DNA from: Chloranthus sessilifolius
Lineage: Eukaryota; Streptophyta; Magnoliopsida; Chloranthales; Chloranthaceae
NCBI GenBank assembly: GCA_021018995.1
Contig: CM037584.1
Span: forward strand, 174,486,317-174,550,316
Length of the DNA stretch: 64,000 bases
Reading direction: 5' to 3'
Within the stretch, counting starts at the first letter, position 1. Each line of letters starts with the position of its first letter. Below the pieces are notes generated by a model. It was not told where the DNA came from and ran no database searches. It saw nothing but the letters and a program-made list of their open reading frames with translations. Made by a program: the position numbers and the translations under genes. This document shows positions 48,330-57,889 of the stretch, piece by piece.

Positions 48330-49361
48330 TTCTCTCTCCTATATACATTTTTGTTTTATTAATATATCGAATCCTTCAGTGTATTCAATTACATTTGTCT
48401 AGAATAAATAGCGATTTGTTCTTTTGAATTGCAGCCAATTAGTTATCACTATATTTATGTGCACACCTAACTCCTGGTCTTGTAACTAACAATATTAGAT
48501 CTGGGCAAACTAGGCCTAAACCTCTTGCCTATGCCATATTTTTTGCATCCCATCAGGCCAACTCGGCCTGTCAACTCAGCCTATTTGCAAAAAACAGGAT
48601 GATTAAATTTTCTCTGGAGTGTGGATTAACAATCCATTATAGTTTTTTTTTCCCTCATTGAAGTTAATAGTTTTTAGATTGCGAATGAATTTTTTATATT
48701 CTTTGTGCTTTGAGCTCTTCTCTGCAGCTCTGTATATGCAAATAAGTATGATACAAAGTATGTACTTGACATGGAAATGGCAGTGGCCTAGGGCTAGTTT
48801 AGTCCTGTTGTTAGCAGTACTTGTTTCATTTTGCTCTTCTATTCATTTATTTGCCATGCAAGAGAATTGGATTCCAGTGGAGTTTCTACTCTTTGCTTGT
48901 GATGGATTGTAAGTCGAGGGCTGGTCACGATACCATCTGGAAACTAGATTTTATGTTCATTGCCGCTTTATTATCTCTGCTTTTTTTTCCTGTCCTGTTT
49001 GGGTGAGGTTGAGACTTGAAAAAAATCCAACGTGATTTTTGTTGGATTATAAGTCGAGGTTTCACCTTGTTGATTGGAGCTATGCCATATGCCATTCAAA
49101 GGAGAAAAGGGGTGCCGGTATTCGGAGTTTAAAAGAGTAAAAGAGTAAAATCTTGATTTTTTTTATAGGAGCTTAACATTTATGAATTTCAAAGAGTAAA
49201 GTCTTGATTTAACTTAACATTTGTGAATTTCAAAGATTAAAGTCTTGAATTACATTAAAGATCTCCAGAAACAGGTCGAGGTATTAAACAAAGCCACCAA
49301 CTTTATCACCAACTTCATGTGATCATCTTTTAAATTTTGATTATATTTGTACCATGTGCAG
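48330..49361. other. Non-coding interior of the CACTA element
   Basis: AT-rich, no recognised exon. Probably captured intron or flanking DNA of MPP10 and starch synthase. Contains a local imperfect duplication around 49130-49245 (AAAGTCTTGATTT). Confidence 0.4.
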
Positions 49362-49825
49362 GGGATGATGTGGTGTTCATTGCAAATGATTGGCATGCTG
49401 GATTGCTCCCAGGCTAGTTAAATGCCATGTACAAAGCTAATGAACTTTACAAGAGTGCCAAGGTAATTTGTTTCCGCTTACTACTACCCATTTGGAATTT
49501 TAGCTGACTTCAGTTTTCTCAGCCTAAGACTGTTTGAATATATTGTCAGGTTATTTTATGCATACACAACATTGCCTACCAAGACATTTGCCTTTCGGAC
49601 TTCTCTCTTCTCAATCTCCGAACCAATTTAAAAGTTCTTTTGATTTTATTGATGGGTATGCTCTTAAACTTTTCACCGGAGAAACTCTATTCACTATTTT
49701 TCCGAGGAACGCCTTCGCTATGGAATCCAGTCTATTCCTTTTGTTGAGAGTTTAACGATTATATATTTTGCGTCTACGAAAAGCCTATGAAAGGAAGGAA
49801 AATAAATAGGATGAATTTGGAATGC
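49362..49825 (+). pseudogene. Captured fragment of granule-bound starch synthase (GBSS/waxy)
   Basis: Three exon pieces. Piece 1 (49362-49462), between GTGCAG and AAG|GTAATT, encodes GDDVVFIANDWHAGLLPG and, after an in-frame stop, LNAMYKANELYKSAK. Piece 2 (49550-49655), after TTGTCAG, encodes VILCIHNIAYQ, then frame-shifted text matching FSLLNLPNQF and KSSFDFIDG. Piece 3 (from about 49775) encodes YEKPMKGRKIN. These follow in order the starch synthase catalytic domain (GT5), part of the N-terminal Rossmann lobe; the real enzyme elongates amylose in plastids. Introns between pieces lie at the positions of GBSS introns. Stop and frameshifts show that it is not expressed as an enzyme. Confidence 0.8.
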
Positions 49826-50996
49826 TAAATTGTATGAACTTGGTCTATTCTTTCTTTGAGCTGTCCATCATGCAATTTTTTTTGACAATTTTTTTTGGAT
49901 GATTTTTTTTTTCTTTTTTTATAAACTTTCTTGGGTTTATTTGAATTACAAGACTATGAGAGGATCAGGAGACATGCAGTAAGAAAATTTGATTACTTCC
50001 ACATTGTGTAACCCATTTATGTGGTTTTAAAAGTATGCAATGAGTGCATTGACATGGATTAACTGTGATTTAACCTCATGAATGAAGATTCTGTTTGTTA
50101 AGCTTGGCTTCGTGGGTGTTTTCCATGCTTTTTGTTATTATTATTTCTAAACTCAAATGTGATCAACCTTGCTTGGAATGCATTGCCAATTGTTTCTTAT
50201 TACCTAGGAATTTATTTCTGTCTTAGAAATTTTCAAACTAATATAGTTCAGTTTTGTGCTTTCTTGCATCATCAACGGTTGTGCTCATTAGTGAATTGTT
50301 AGCGAAAAAATCATTGCCCATCTAGCTTACTCAATATATGCTCAGCCCCAGTATTTTTGTCCATTCATGTTTAGTTTAGCTCATGCATTTAATACGTGTT
50401 GCATAAATGTGAGCACAACAGATAGCATTTGTGCTCATATTCAATGGTTGTGCTCATTAGTCATTAGTAAATCATTAGCAAAAGAATCATTGCTTATCTA
50501 GCTTACTCGATCATATGGTCAGCTCAAGTAGTTGAATAGTTGGGACAGTCTAATAGGACACTTTTAACACAGGAACATAGATGATATTTTTTTCATTTTG
50601 GTTGAAGGACAGGCTTACAAGATGATGATTTCCTTGTTAATAGTTGAACTCAACATGTTCAGAACTGAACATATTCGGAATAGGTATTCTGAAATTGCTG
50701 GTGACTATATGAACCTTAAATAGCTGATTTTTTTTTTTTAAGTTTATCTCTTCGGTTGGTGAGAGCTGCAAGGTCGGTTGGTGAGAACTGAACATATTCG
50801 CACTCTTATGCACATGTTACCACATTTCGGCATATGCATGTCTTTTTTGTGTGTATTTTTTTTTTTCCTTTTTGTTTTCATGCTTACTCGCATTTGACTT
50901 TGCATTTGCATGTGGTAAGCATTTATTAATTTCTCTATTTTTTATGTTCTTGTTCTTAATGTCGGGACTTATTCTGCTTCTTTTTTTCCATTGCAG
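49826..50996. other. Non-coding interior of the CACTA element
   Basis: T-rich sequence without recognised exons. A duplicated phrase (GTTGTGCTCATTAGT.., AAATCATT.., ATCTAGCTTACTC) occurs at about 50278-50345 and 50447-50520. Confidence 0.4.
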
Positions 50997-51210
50997 GCTT
51001 ATTCCACTATTGGCACTCCTGATTATATTACCTCTGAGGTTTTGTTAATAAAAGGCTATGGAATGGAATGTGATTGGTTAGTTTTTTTTCTTTGTAGTTA
51101 GTAATATACTTCTTAGATCACTGGCAATTATATTTGTACCCTAAACTTGCTTTTTTTCAAAGGTGGTCACTTGGAGCAATTATGTATGAGATGCTTGTTT
51201 GTATAATTCT
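50997..51210 (+). pseudogene. Captured fragment of an NDR-type (AGC) protein kinase
   Basis: Piece 1 (50997-51076), after TTGCAG, encodes [12 protein letters not shown] and [15 protein letters not shown], the activation-loop/APE region (APE reads TSE here). Piece 2 (51163 to about 51205), after TCAAAG, encodes WSLGAIMYEMLVC. A GATTG|GTTAG donor and AAAG acceptor bound an 86-bp intron, and the two pieces join in frame (CDW|WSLG). This wording is diagnostic of plant NDR/LATS-related AGC kinases. ATP-binding and catalytic-loop exons are absent, so it cannot be a working kinase. Confidence 0.8.
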
Positions 51211-51838
51211 TCTTTGGGATTGGTTCTTGTTTGTATAATTCTTATTCCATATTGCATCAAACTATCAAACAGTGGTCATAAGATGTGCCACGTGACATCT
51301 TATGTAACTGACGAAGGGTCTACTAGAGCCAAAAACAATACTAGTTACATCTTATGTAACTATCAAAGCATATTCTTTGGATATGCTTTGATACCATAGT
51401 TTCAAAAACAGAATGATGTAAACTGGTAAATAAAACAGATATTGGTATAATATAGAGATAAAAGAGAAGAAGGTTGCAAAGGAAAAGGATTTAAAAAATT
51501 CTCCTTGCAAGGTAGGTAGGATTTTTGTACCAAACACTTATCATCAGTTGTAAGTTCAAACTCTTACCAATATGGTAAGTCACCAAACACTTTTCACAAC
51601 ATTAGATTTAATTTTGATTGCGTGATAAAAGCCCCAACATACATGTGAGAAAATCATCAATGGAATTTTTTATTTGATCAGTGCAAAGCCATAATTTCAT
51701 TAACTAAAATGAATTACAACAGATCAAATAGAGAAAAAAAGAAAGAACAACAAAACAAAAATGAAGACGTGATGGTTCAAAACAAACAAGGTTAAGGACT
51801 ATGATCAATTTTAATTGCTTGATTGTTTCTTCATGCAG
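51211..51838. other. Non-coding interior of the CACTA element
   Basis: A CATCTTATGTAACT phrase is repeated at about 51295 and 51345. No exon recognised. Confidence 0.4.
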
Positions 51839-52604
51839 AAAATCTGCATTCTCGGTCCTCTACAACAGATACTCTTTGGAACAAGGTTGTCTTCTAGAGC
51901 GGTGAATTCTTTACCTCATCAAACTCCCAGGCAACGTGGTAATGTTTGGGATAGGCTGGGGAAGCCATGTGCAGGCAACTATGATGTGATGGATGAGAAA
52001 AATTATATGCTTGGCATCAATATTGTCAAAAGGATAAAGATGGTGAACAATGGGGAAGGCCTTGGCAATAGCGAGTTGACATGGGTTGTGCCGGTGATGG
52101 AGCCAGATAAAGTCAATGAAAGAAATCGATGGGGTTGATAATGGTTACCACGAGGTTATCACCAGCTCCCCATGCCGATGATCTTATAAAACGGAAGCAT
52201 GGCATCAATCGACGGTATGCATCATGATGCATGTGATTCTAGGAGGAAAAGGCACTTGGTGTGATCTCACCGGTAGTAAGTCGGGCTGTCACATGGAAGA
52301 GACAAGCATCGCAAAATGAAGCAGCCTTTCAAGAGTTGCAAAGATTGACATCTGCTAAATTTAACCACTCAAAGAGCTTGAATGTCATTACTACTGTAGC
52401 AAGATCCTCAGATGGCTTTCTTTTCCGGGGCATGCCTCATTCTTTTAGACCTCCCAACACGATTGTTTAATCCAGGACATATAAAGTCTCTCAATCTCAG
52501 TCAAATAGGGAGGCTTTGATGACTACTACTACCCAGAATCTGCCTTCACTTACTAGTTCATTGCTGGCTAAATCGGATTCTCTCAATAGTGCAGAAAGCA
52601 GATG
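51839..52604 (+). pseudogene. Unidentified captured gene fragment
   Basis: After a CATGCAG acceptor-like site, open text encodes RQRGNVWDRLGKPC, YDVMDEKNYMLGINIVKRIK and NGEGLGNSELTWVVP, then stops; a second open segment from 52261 encodes QNEAAFQELQRLTSAKFNHS. Codon composition and the charged sequence look like real protein, and the VWDRLGKP phrase recalls plant CCCH/RRM-type RNA-binding proteins, but I do not recognise it firmly. It is the rightmost cargo before the subterminal repeats. Confidence 0.45.
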
Positions 52605-52759
52605 TAACAGTTATATATATACGCCCTGTTTTTGTGTTTTTGTGTGTGTGCGTGTATATATATATATAAAATTTGTGCCCAACAAAAAAGGGCGCTAATA
52701 ATTCCCTCCCCCCCCCCCACCCCCCAAAAAAAAAAAAAAATTGTAAAAAAAAAAAAATG

Positions 52760-53037
52760 GGCCTATGCCGACGGCTGCCGCCGTCGGCATAGATTAAAAC
52801 ACCTATGCCGACGGTATGAGCCGTCGGCGTAGGATTATTTATATAAATTTTAAAAAAAATTTAATAACCCTATGCCAACGGCATCCGCCGTCGGCGTAGA
52901 TTCGTGACTTACGCCGACGGCTGAAAACCGTCGGTGGTTAGATTCCCCGATGAGAATAGTACCGACGGTGTGGCGTGAGATATTACAAAATTGGCTGATT
53001 GGTTTTGACGGCGGCTTTGATATCACTTTTTGTAGTG
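52760..53037. repeat. Right subterminal repeats and end of the CACTA element
   Basis: Five to six hairpin-like pairs of GCCGACGG and CCGTCGGC with ATGCC/GGCAT flanks between 52765 and 52970, then TGACGGCGGC and the terminal TTTTTGTAGTG. Poly-C and poly-A runs (52706-52757) precede the array. Confidence 0.8.
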
Positions 53038-53479
53038 CCACTAGTCGTACTTTCTGTTGTTTCCGTTATAGAAATTAGTGGATATGGTATAGTGAGGACG
53101 TAAGCAATCTTGAATTATCGCAAGATAAATTGCACTCTTTGCTACCATCTTTTGAAATTTTATCCGCAAATTGATCAAATTTGATGAGATCTTGATTCAT
53201 AAACTTTATGCTCTGAGCTATTAGAACGATCTATTGTCTTTAAATTGTTGATAATAATTCAATAACAAACTTGTACATATTTTTCTCTCCTAAGTTTCTT
53301 TTCAAATTTTGATTTATCTTATAAACTTAATTTTGAAACAATAAAATATATATTACTATACTAATATATATATATATAACAATTTTCATATGTCACATGA
53401 AATGATCACCCCAAAACGGTATCTATGCACACAGTTGCACAAGAAAACCCATGCAACCGGTCACATTTAAACACCAAAT

Positions 53480-53850
53480 GGTTTTTAAATGATCTTACAC
53501 CATTATAATTAAATTTTTTATCTCATACCATTAAAGTTTGATTTATCATTATGCTATGAGGCACACATCTATGATCACTCTAAATTGTCCAAGTGGCAAT
53601 CTATCATTAGAATGTCTTAGCCCAATGAAACATGTCGATAAGTGGATGTGAACCATCTGATTGATGAAGTTTAATATCAATCATTCAAACTAAAAACAAC
53701 GATTGACATTATAATCCACAAATTGGATGGTTTAAATTTCCATTAATCACCATTTTTGGGTATGGTGCACTTCAATCTATGATCTACCGCTTTAATGATT
53801 CGAATCACCCACATCTTAAATCATTGATGGTGTAAGATCATATAAACACC
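53480..53850. repeat. MITE with ATGATCTTACACCAT ends, copy 1
   Basis: The left end GGTTTTTAAATGATCTTACACCATTA faces its near complement at 53826-53850. The interior contains GTGGATGTGAACCATCTGATTG, which recurs in copy 2 at about 60.83 kb. Non-coding, 371 bp. Confidence 0.65.
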
Positions 53851-53995
53851 AAACATCTTTAGGGTGCAAGTAGGGCTAGTTTGGGTCTAATCTGGGTTCC
53901 ACCGGCTTGTGTTCAATTGAGGTTAGTTTGGGTCTACTTTCTACCAAACATCTCTTTTTAAGGGAAATGGTCAGGGCCAACTAGTTGGATGCAAG

Positions 53996-54854
53996 TAGGG
54001 CTGGCAATGGCAAGGCTTAGTTCGAACTGGCCCGGCCTGACTTTGATCGGATTTTGGTTCAAATAATAGGGCTGCAACTGAGCCGGGCTGAGCCTGAGCT
54101 CGGGTCAGCTCTAGCTCGGCTCTACCATATACGAGCCGAGTTGGGGTCGGCTCTAGGATCTTCGAGCTCAAAAATTTCAATCTCTAGCTTGGTTCTCCGA
54201 GCTCGAACTGAGCTCGGGCCGAGCTTCGAGCTGAGCTCGGGCCGAGCTTCGAGCCAAATATGTTCTATTATAAAAAATGAAGTCAAAATATAAATTGCGT
54301 ACTTTTTTAGTAGATATCCTTTTGAATGACACTTATTATTTGATTTGTATCTCCTTGTTGGTTAATTTGATGGTCAAGCGATGGGTTTGAAATTTTTCTC
54401 AGACTCATGTAGCATGATGAACCTTGATGAAATTAGATCAATTGAGTGCATAACTTTTTAAAAAAATTACGAAAAATAATATATTTTTATAATAATTTGA
54501 ACTCTTGAAATATGCTTGATAATTATTGTATTCCCTTAATAAAATATATAAGTCAAGATGAAAAATATGGTAAATGAAAATACTAATTATTTTTAAAAAA
54601 TATAAAATGATAAAAATGGCTGCACTAGTTTGATTTGATTCACTAGTCATCTCAGTTTGCTCTCAAACGGAGGTGATATTGAGAGCCGTAGGTCGGAATA
54701 ACAGTGGGTACTATATAATATATAAAGTAAAAATTAGGGCAAGTGGGAGCCAAAAGTTTCAATTTTATCCTTCAAAGTAACCGTTGAATAAACTTAAAAG
54801 GTTACTTTGAAGGGTAAAATAGACCTCTCAAAGTTAATTATAAATAAATAAATA

Positions 54855-54892
<38 letters not shown>

Positions 54893-55222
54893 AACTCTAA
54901 GGAGAAAAATTCTTATTTTTTGGGCCTAGCCGAGCCGAGTTGTCGAGCTGGCTCGGCTCTATTGCAGCCCTACCTACAATGCACCTGGCCAGTTTACGCC
55001 TCATCTTTAGGATTAAATAACTGGGCCGTTCAAAGCTTGATTTGAAATTGGCCCGGCCCAAATCCAGCCAGGCCTGAACCTAATTTAGGTCGGATTTTGG
55101 CCTAAATAAAAATCCAAACCCGAAATGACGGCTGAACACGTCCTTAATTTTTATCTGGGCCGGGTTCAGGCCTAGCTTTGCAGTTGAAAATAAACGGCAC
55201 GGTCGGCCATTTGACAGCCCTA
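53996..55222. mobile_element. hAT-like TAGGGCTG element carrying a second one inside
   Basis: The outer element starts TAGGGCTGGCAATGG (53996) and ends ATTTGACAGCCCTA (55222), flanked by identical TGCAAG hexamers (53990-53995 and 55223-55228). Arms are rich in GGCCCGGCC and TCGGATTTTGG words in opposed orientation. Another pair of ends, TAGGGCTGCAACTGAGCC (54067) and GGCTCTATTGCAGCCCTA (54972), lies inside with CCGAGC-rich subterminal text. No target duplication was found for the inner pair and no transposase for either. Confidence 0.65.
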
Positions 55223-55650
55223 TGCAAGGGAATCTTGAATTTTAGTTACCGCCTTCTCAGGTTAAACAAGTTGAAGCTCATATGAGATTCAACGACTTTT
55301 AAAACCTTTGGATACAGGTAAATCTAAACTTTTACAGCTTTTACTTTCATATTTTAACTTAAGTACTTCCCTTATCAAAATCTCCTAAAAATATTTTCCT
55401 AAAATATAAATGTATGCGGCTGATGTGGCATGACGTGACTGGCCATACTGGCCTGTATTAATTGAGCCCCACCGCATTTGCAGCCAATTACATCACGCCA
55501 CATCAGCCGCCTGTACTTTGTCTGCATAAAATCTGTCCTCCATATAACAATGTCCAAAAAATATTTTCCTTTAGTTACTGCTTTTACTTTCTTATTTATG
55601 CTGGAATGAGTCTAGAGAGACGTAAAAGAGTTTCTATTCCTAGTTACTCA
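55223..55650. other. Intergenic sequence upstream of the first S-protein gene
   Basis: Contains an inverted pair GCGGCTGATGTGGCATGACGTG / ATCACGCCACATCAGCCGC (about 55418-55510), which can form a long stem. Nothing coding is recognised. Confidence 0.45.
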
Positions 55651-55679
55651 CCATTTAAACTGAATAAAGTTGCCAAAGG

Positions 55680-55783
55680 CTCTTTCAATTTGTGTGCGGG
55701 TAGCAAATATTTGGTGTGACAATAGTAACACTAGTGTTTATAACCAACCTACGTGATGCAAGACTACATAACAAGAAGAAGCA
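55680..55783 (+). promoter_or_regulatory. Promoter and leader of S-protein homologue 1
   Basis: TTTCAATTTGTGTG, TTTGGTGTG and CTAGTGTTTATAACC occur in the same order as in the region before the second gene (58738-58800), while flanking intergenic sequence is not shared. The TTTATAA word at about 55737 may be the TATA box, 45 bases from the ATG, which is short. Confidence 0.45.
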
Positions 55784-56194
55784 ATGAGTAGTGTTCTTGT
55801 GTATGTTATTACAATTTGCTTGGTATTCTCTCTGTGCGAGCCTCTAGTTTTAGGAACAAAGCCCTTGGCAAAAGTCCGCGTGACCATCGAGAACAGATTG
55901 GGATTAGGGAGGAACATGACACTTCACTGCAAATCGAGAGACGACGATCTCGGGATCCATACGGTGCCCGATGGAGGCGATTACGGTTGGAGCTTCCGAG
56001 TCAATATCATCGATTCGACGCTTTTCTTCTGCAATGTCAAATGGGAGAAAGTAGAGAGCTTCAGTTTCGACGCGTTCGTTGCAGAAACTAATGTGTGTGA
56101 GTCAGATTGTAAGGTTTTGATCCGATCCGAGGGCATATATAAATGGTATCAAGGTGCAAATTTGTGGCAATTTGCGTATTCTTGGCCAAAATAA
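55784..56194 (+). CDS. S-protein homologue 1 (plant self-incompatibility S1 family)
   Basis: Single-exon gene of 136 residues. Residues 1 to about 24 form a hydrophobic signal peptide (VLVYVITICLVFSLC), so the product is secreted. The mature domain shows the S1-family layout: a VTIENRLG strand, NMTLHCKSRDDDLG with an N-glycosylation sequon at N44, VPDGGDYGWSF, FFCNVKW, and a C-terminal WQFAYSW. Four cysteines (49, 83, 105, 109) match the two conserved disulphides. In poppy the founder proteins are stigma-borne pollen inhibitors; most plant homologues have unknown roles and flower- or stress-related expression. A sister gene in tandem, 2.7 kb downstream, shares the frame and upstream words. 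The start is the first ATG of the frame. An AATAAA word follows at about 56216. It looks intact. Confidence 0.9.
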   Translation: MSSVLVYVITICLVFSLCEPLVLGTKPLAKVRVTIENRLGLGRNMTLHCKSRDDDLGIHTVPDGGDYGWSFRVNIIDSTLFFCNVKWEKVESFSFDAFVAETNVCESDCKVLIRSEGIYKWYQGANLWQFAYSWPK

Positions 56195-56585
56195 CTGGTT
56201 GAAGTATTAGATATCAATAAAAAGGTCGTAAAGCTTCGAGTGTAGACTATGGTGGTTAACTCATTAAGCTTGAGCTCCAACTCAATGGATTTTAACGAAT
56301 AAACGTCCTTCAAAATATATCTTATGTGGACCTATGTTTCTCTCTTTCTCTTGCCTACACATTTTCACTTTCTATCTTACAGCCACCTCACGTGAGTATA
56401 GCAAAAAATCTGTTGACTGATTTGAATCGTATGGAAAAAAAAGAGCACTTCATAAAACAATGCCTCAAAAACAAACTTTTTAGCAAAAGAGACCCGACTT
56501 CAAATGTTTTAGAAAAACGGTGCTTTTACGGATTTTAGAACTTCAGAAAATCGCGAAAGCCTTTTTTTTTTTTTTTTTGAAAAAA
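56195..56585. other. 3' flank of S-protein homologue 1
   Basis: AATAAA at about 56216 may serve as poly(A) signal. From 56430 to 56570 there is a diverged half of the palindromic element found at 60370-60543 (AAATGTTTTAGAAAAAC, GAACTTCAGAAAATCGCG). Confidence 0.45.
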
Positions 56586-56589
56586 TTGT

Positions 56590-56750
56590 GTCGACCAATA
56601 TAGATACCGATACCCAATATAATACATGATACTTATCGGTGCTGATACGAATCAGTTTGAAGAAAAATCGATACATATTGTCGGTTTGCTAAAAGACTGA
56701 TACGTATCGGTATCAGCTGATATTTGATACCCTGGACTCAAGTACGAAGA
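56590..56750. repeat. GATACGTATCGG-rich repeat, copy 4
   Basis: CCGATACCCAATAT, ACTTATCGG and CTGATACGTATCGGTATCAG words in both directions, directly followed by a CCCTAAACCCTAAACCCTAA stretch (56767-56790), three plant-telomere-type units. Confidence 0.65.
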
Positions 56751-56947
56751 GTGTCTATACCTTGATACCCTAAACCCTAAACCCTAATACTACCTTTGTC
56801 AAAGCAGCTGAACATCACCTAAAATAACGAGAGTACCATGTATTTCCAGCATAACTTTAATTTTAGATGACTTTGATTGCTTTGAATCAAATGGCGGAGA
56901 TTGCCTTTCGACCTAATATTTTGTATCATAGATTCAGTGATCACGAC

Positions 56948-57070
56948 ACTACAAAAAATAAGACCATAAGTGGCAACTAAAAACTACCGCTACTAGTCCT
57001 ATCGCTGCCAAAAATTGCTGCTATGGCCCTTAACAACAGATGTCACTAAAACACCTTATTTTTTATAGTG
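56948..57070. mobile_element. Miniature CACTA element, 123 bp
   Basis: CACTACAAAAAATAAGACC at the left and CCTTATTTTTTATAGTG at the right. Flanks CGA and CGG agree at two of three bases. The interior holds AACTACCGCTACTAG and no coding sequence. Same end type as the large CACTA element at 47.5 kb but different subterminal text. Confidence 0.75.
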
Positions 57071-57209
57071 CGGGCATCAAATCATATAAAGTAACATGGC
57101 AAACTTCTCAAAAGTGACTCGAGTATGAAAAGCATTAAATCAGGCCAAGTACCTAATACCAACTCTTTTTCTAAAAGATTCCCGTTTCCAAACTTCTCAA
57201 ATGAGTTTA

Positions 57210-57357
57210 CACTACAAAAAATAAGACTATTAGGGGCAGCCATAAACTGTCGCTAATAACAAAAATACCGCCGCTAATAGTCTTAATAATTTTTTTGTTA
57301 ATAGCGGCAATTTTTTGCTGCAAAAAACTGTCGCTAATAGTCTTATTTTTTGTAGTA
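57210..57357. mobile_element. Miniature CACTA element, 148 bp
   Basis: CACTACAAAAAATAAGACTA at the left faces AGTCTTATTTTTTGTAGTA at the right (last base changed). Both flanks are TTA, a 3-bp duplication. The interior repeats GCCGCTAATAG / CTGTCGCTAATAG. Confidence 0.8.
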
Positions 57358-57685
57358 TTATTTATTTATTTTTTAAAAGTTGAATGGGGACAATTGACCC
57401 ATTTGCCTAAGCCAATTGACCCAGTTGAACGGGGACAACCATTTGCCTGAGCCAATTGATCCCGCTCGGGTGAGTTAGCATGAGTGCAATATAAGGTTTA
57501 ACCTATTGGATCTGACCATTGCCGTTCAAGCAATGGTTAGGTCCAACCGATTGAATCCAATTTAAAGTCCAACAGGTTTTAAAGCGCTTGGATACAAAGA
57601 AATCTTGACTTTCATTGTTTTTACTTTAGGAGCCATTACTTGCACTCGGGAAATTGGCCCTTACACCAAAGTTGAAGAAAGACTT

Positions 57686-57889
57686 TTTAGTTTTGATAAT
57701 ATGGGTATTCGGGCCTCTTAGAGCACTTGTCTAATCTTAGGGGCACATGCGCACCCCAAATTCAATACATGCCGGGTCAGCACAGGATATAAATCTCCAG
57801 CGTGGCCTCAAGGAGGGGAGAGGATTCGAACTCAGGTCTCCTGCTTTTGGAAGCAGGTACCTGGCCAGCTCACCTAACCCCTTGAGGTT
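57686..57889 (-). mobile_element. tRNA-derived SINE with 16-bp target duplication
   Basis: On the minus strand the head reads GGGGTTAGGTGAGCTGGCC (A-box-like) and then CCTGAGTTCGAATCCTC (B-box-like GTTCGAATCC), as in a tRNA gene, followed by a tRNA-unrelated body and a short A-rich 3' end. Identical 16-mers AGTTGAAGAAAGACTT flank it (57670-57685 and 57890-57905). About 204 bp. The lack of a proper acceptor stem and the long duplication argue against a true tRNA gene. Confidence 0.82.

Larger units (their letters stand above)
47455..53037. mobile_element. Pack-CACTA: non-autonomous CACTA transposon carrying host-gene fragments
   Basis: Ends are CACTACAAAAAAC (left) and TTTTTGTAGTG (right), the CACTA-superfamily signature, flanked by an identical 3-bp duplication CCA (47452-47454 and 53038-53040), the size this superfamily makes. 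Subterminal CCGTCGGC/GCCGACGG words cluster at both ends (47500-47512; 52765-52945), as expected for transposase-binding repeats. Length 5583 bp. No CACTA transposase or TNPA-like gene is visible. Inside, all in plus orientation, are fragments of at least three unrelated host genes: MPP10, granule-bound starch synthase and an NDR/AGC kinase, plus an unidentified fourth. Splice signals between exon pieces are kept, so the pieces were copied from genomic DNA and not from mRNA. It is inserted in gag of a copia fossil, hence younger than that element. Confidence 0.88.
45990..53260 (-). mobile_element. Ty1/copia retrotransposon fossil, minus strand, split by a CACTA element
   Basis: On the minus strand, gag text (TLEKKYLAEDIGIKTFLAAK) lies at about 47330-47260, RNase H text (CDNKVVQISGNKKYKGKSRH) at 46780-46720, and a purine-rich AAGTGAGAGATTG next to a TGTT LTR start near 45993. 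The N-terminal gag part lies on the other side of the CACTA element, about 53205-53038, including an NFKRW-type word, with a possible primer-site word AGCTCAGAGC near 53215. Most of pol is missing and the rest is heavily broken. It is unrelated in position to the plus-strand copia on the left. Confidence 0.7.

Noticed and set aside
49362-49825. A functional starch synthase gene
   Set aside because: Only a small part of the catalytic domain is present, with a stop and frameshifts, and it lies within a transposon.
50997-51210. A functional protein kinase gene
   Set aside because: Only activation-loop exons are present; no ATP-binding or catalytic-loop sequence nearby.
56767-56790. Interstitial telomere repeat (CCCTAAA)
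   Set aside because: Only about three units; short runs of this kind are common in plant promoters and introns and do not show a former chromosome end.
57780-57889. A tRNA gene on the minus strand
   Set aside because: A and B boxes are present, but there is no proper acceptor stem, and the whole unit of 204 bp has a 16-bp target duplication, so it is a SINE.
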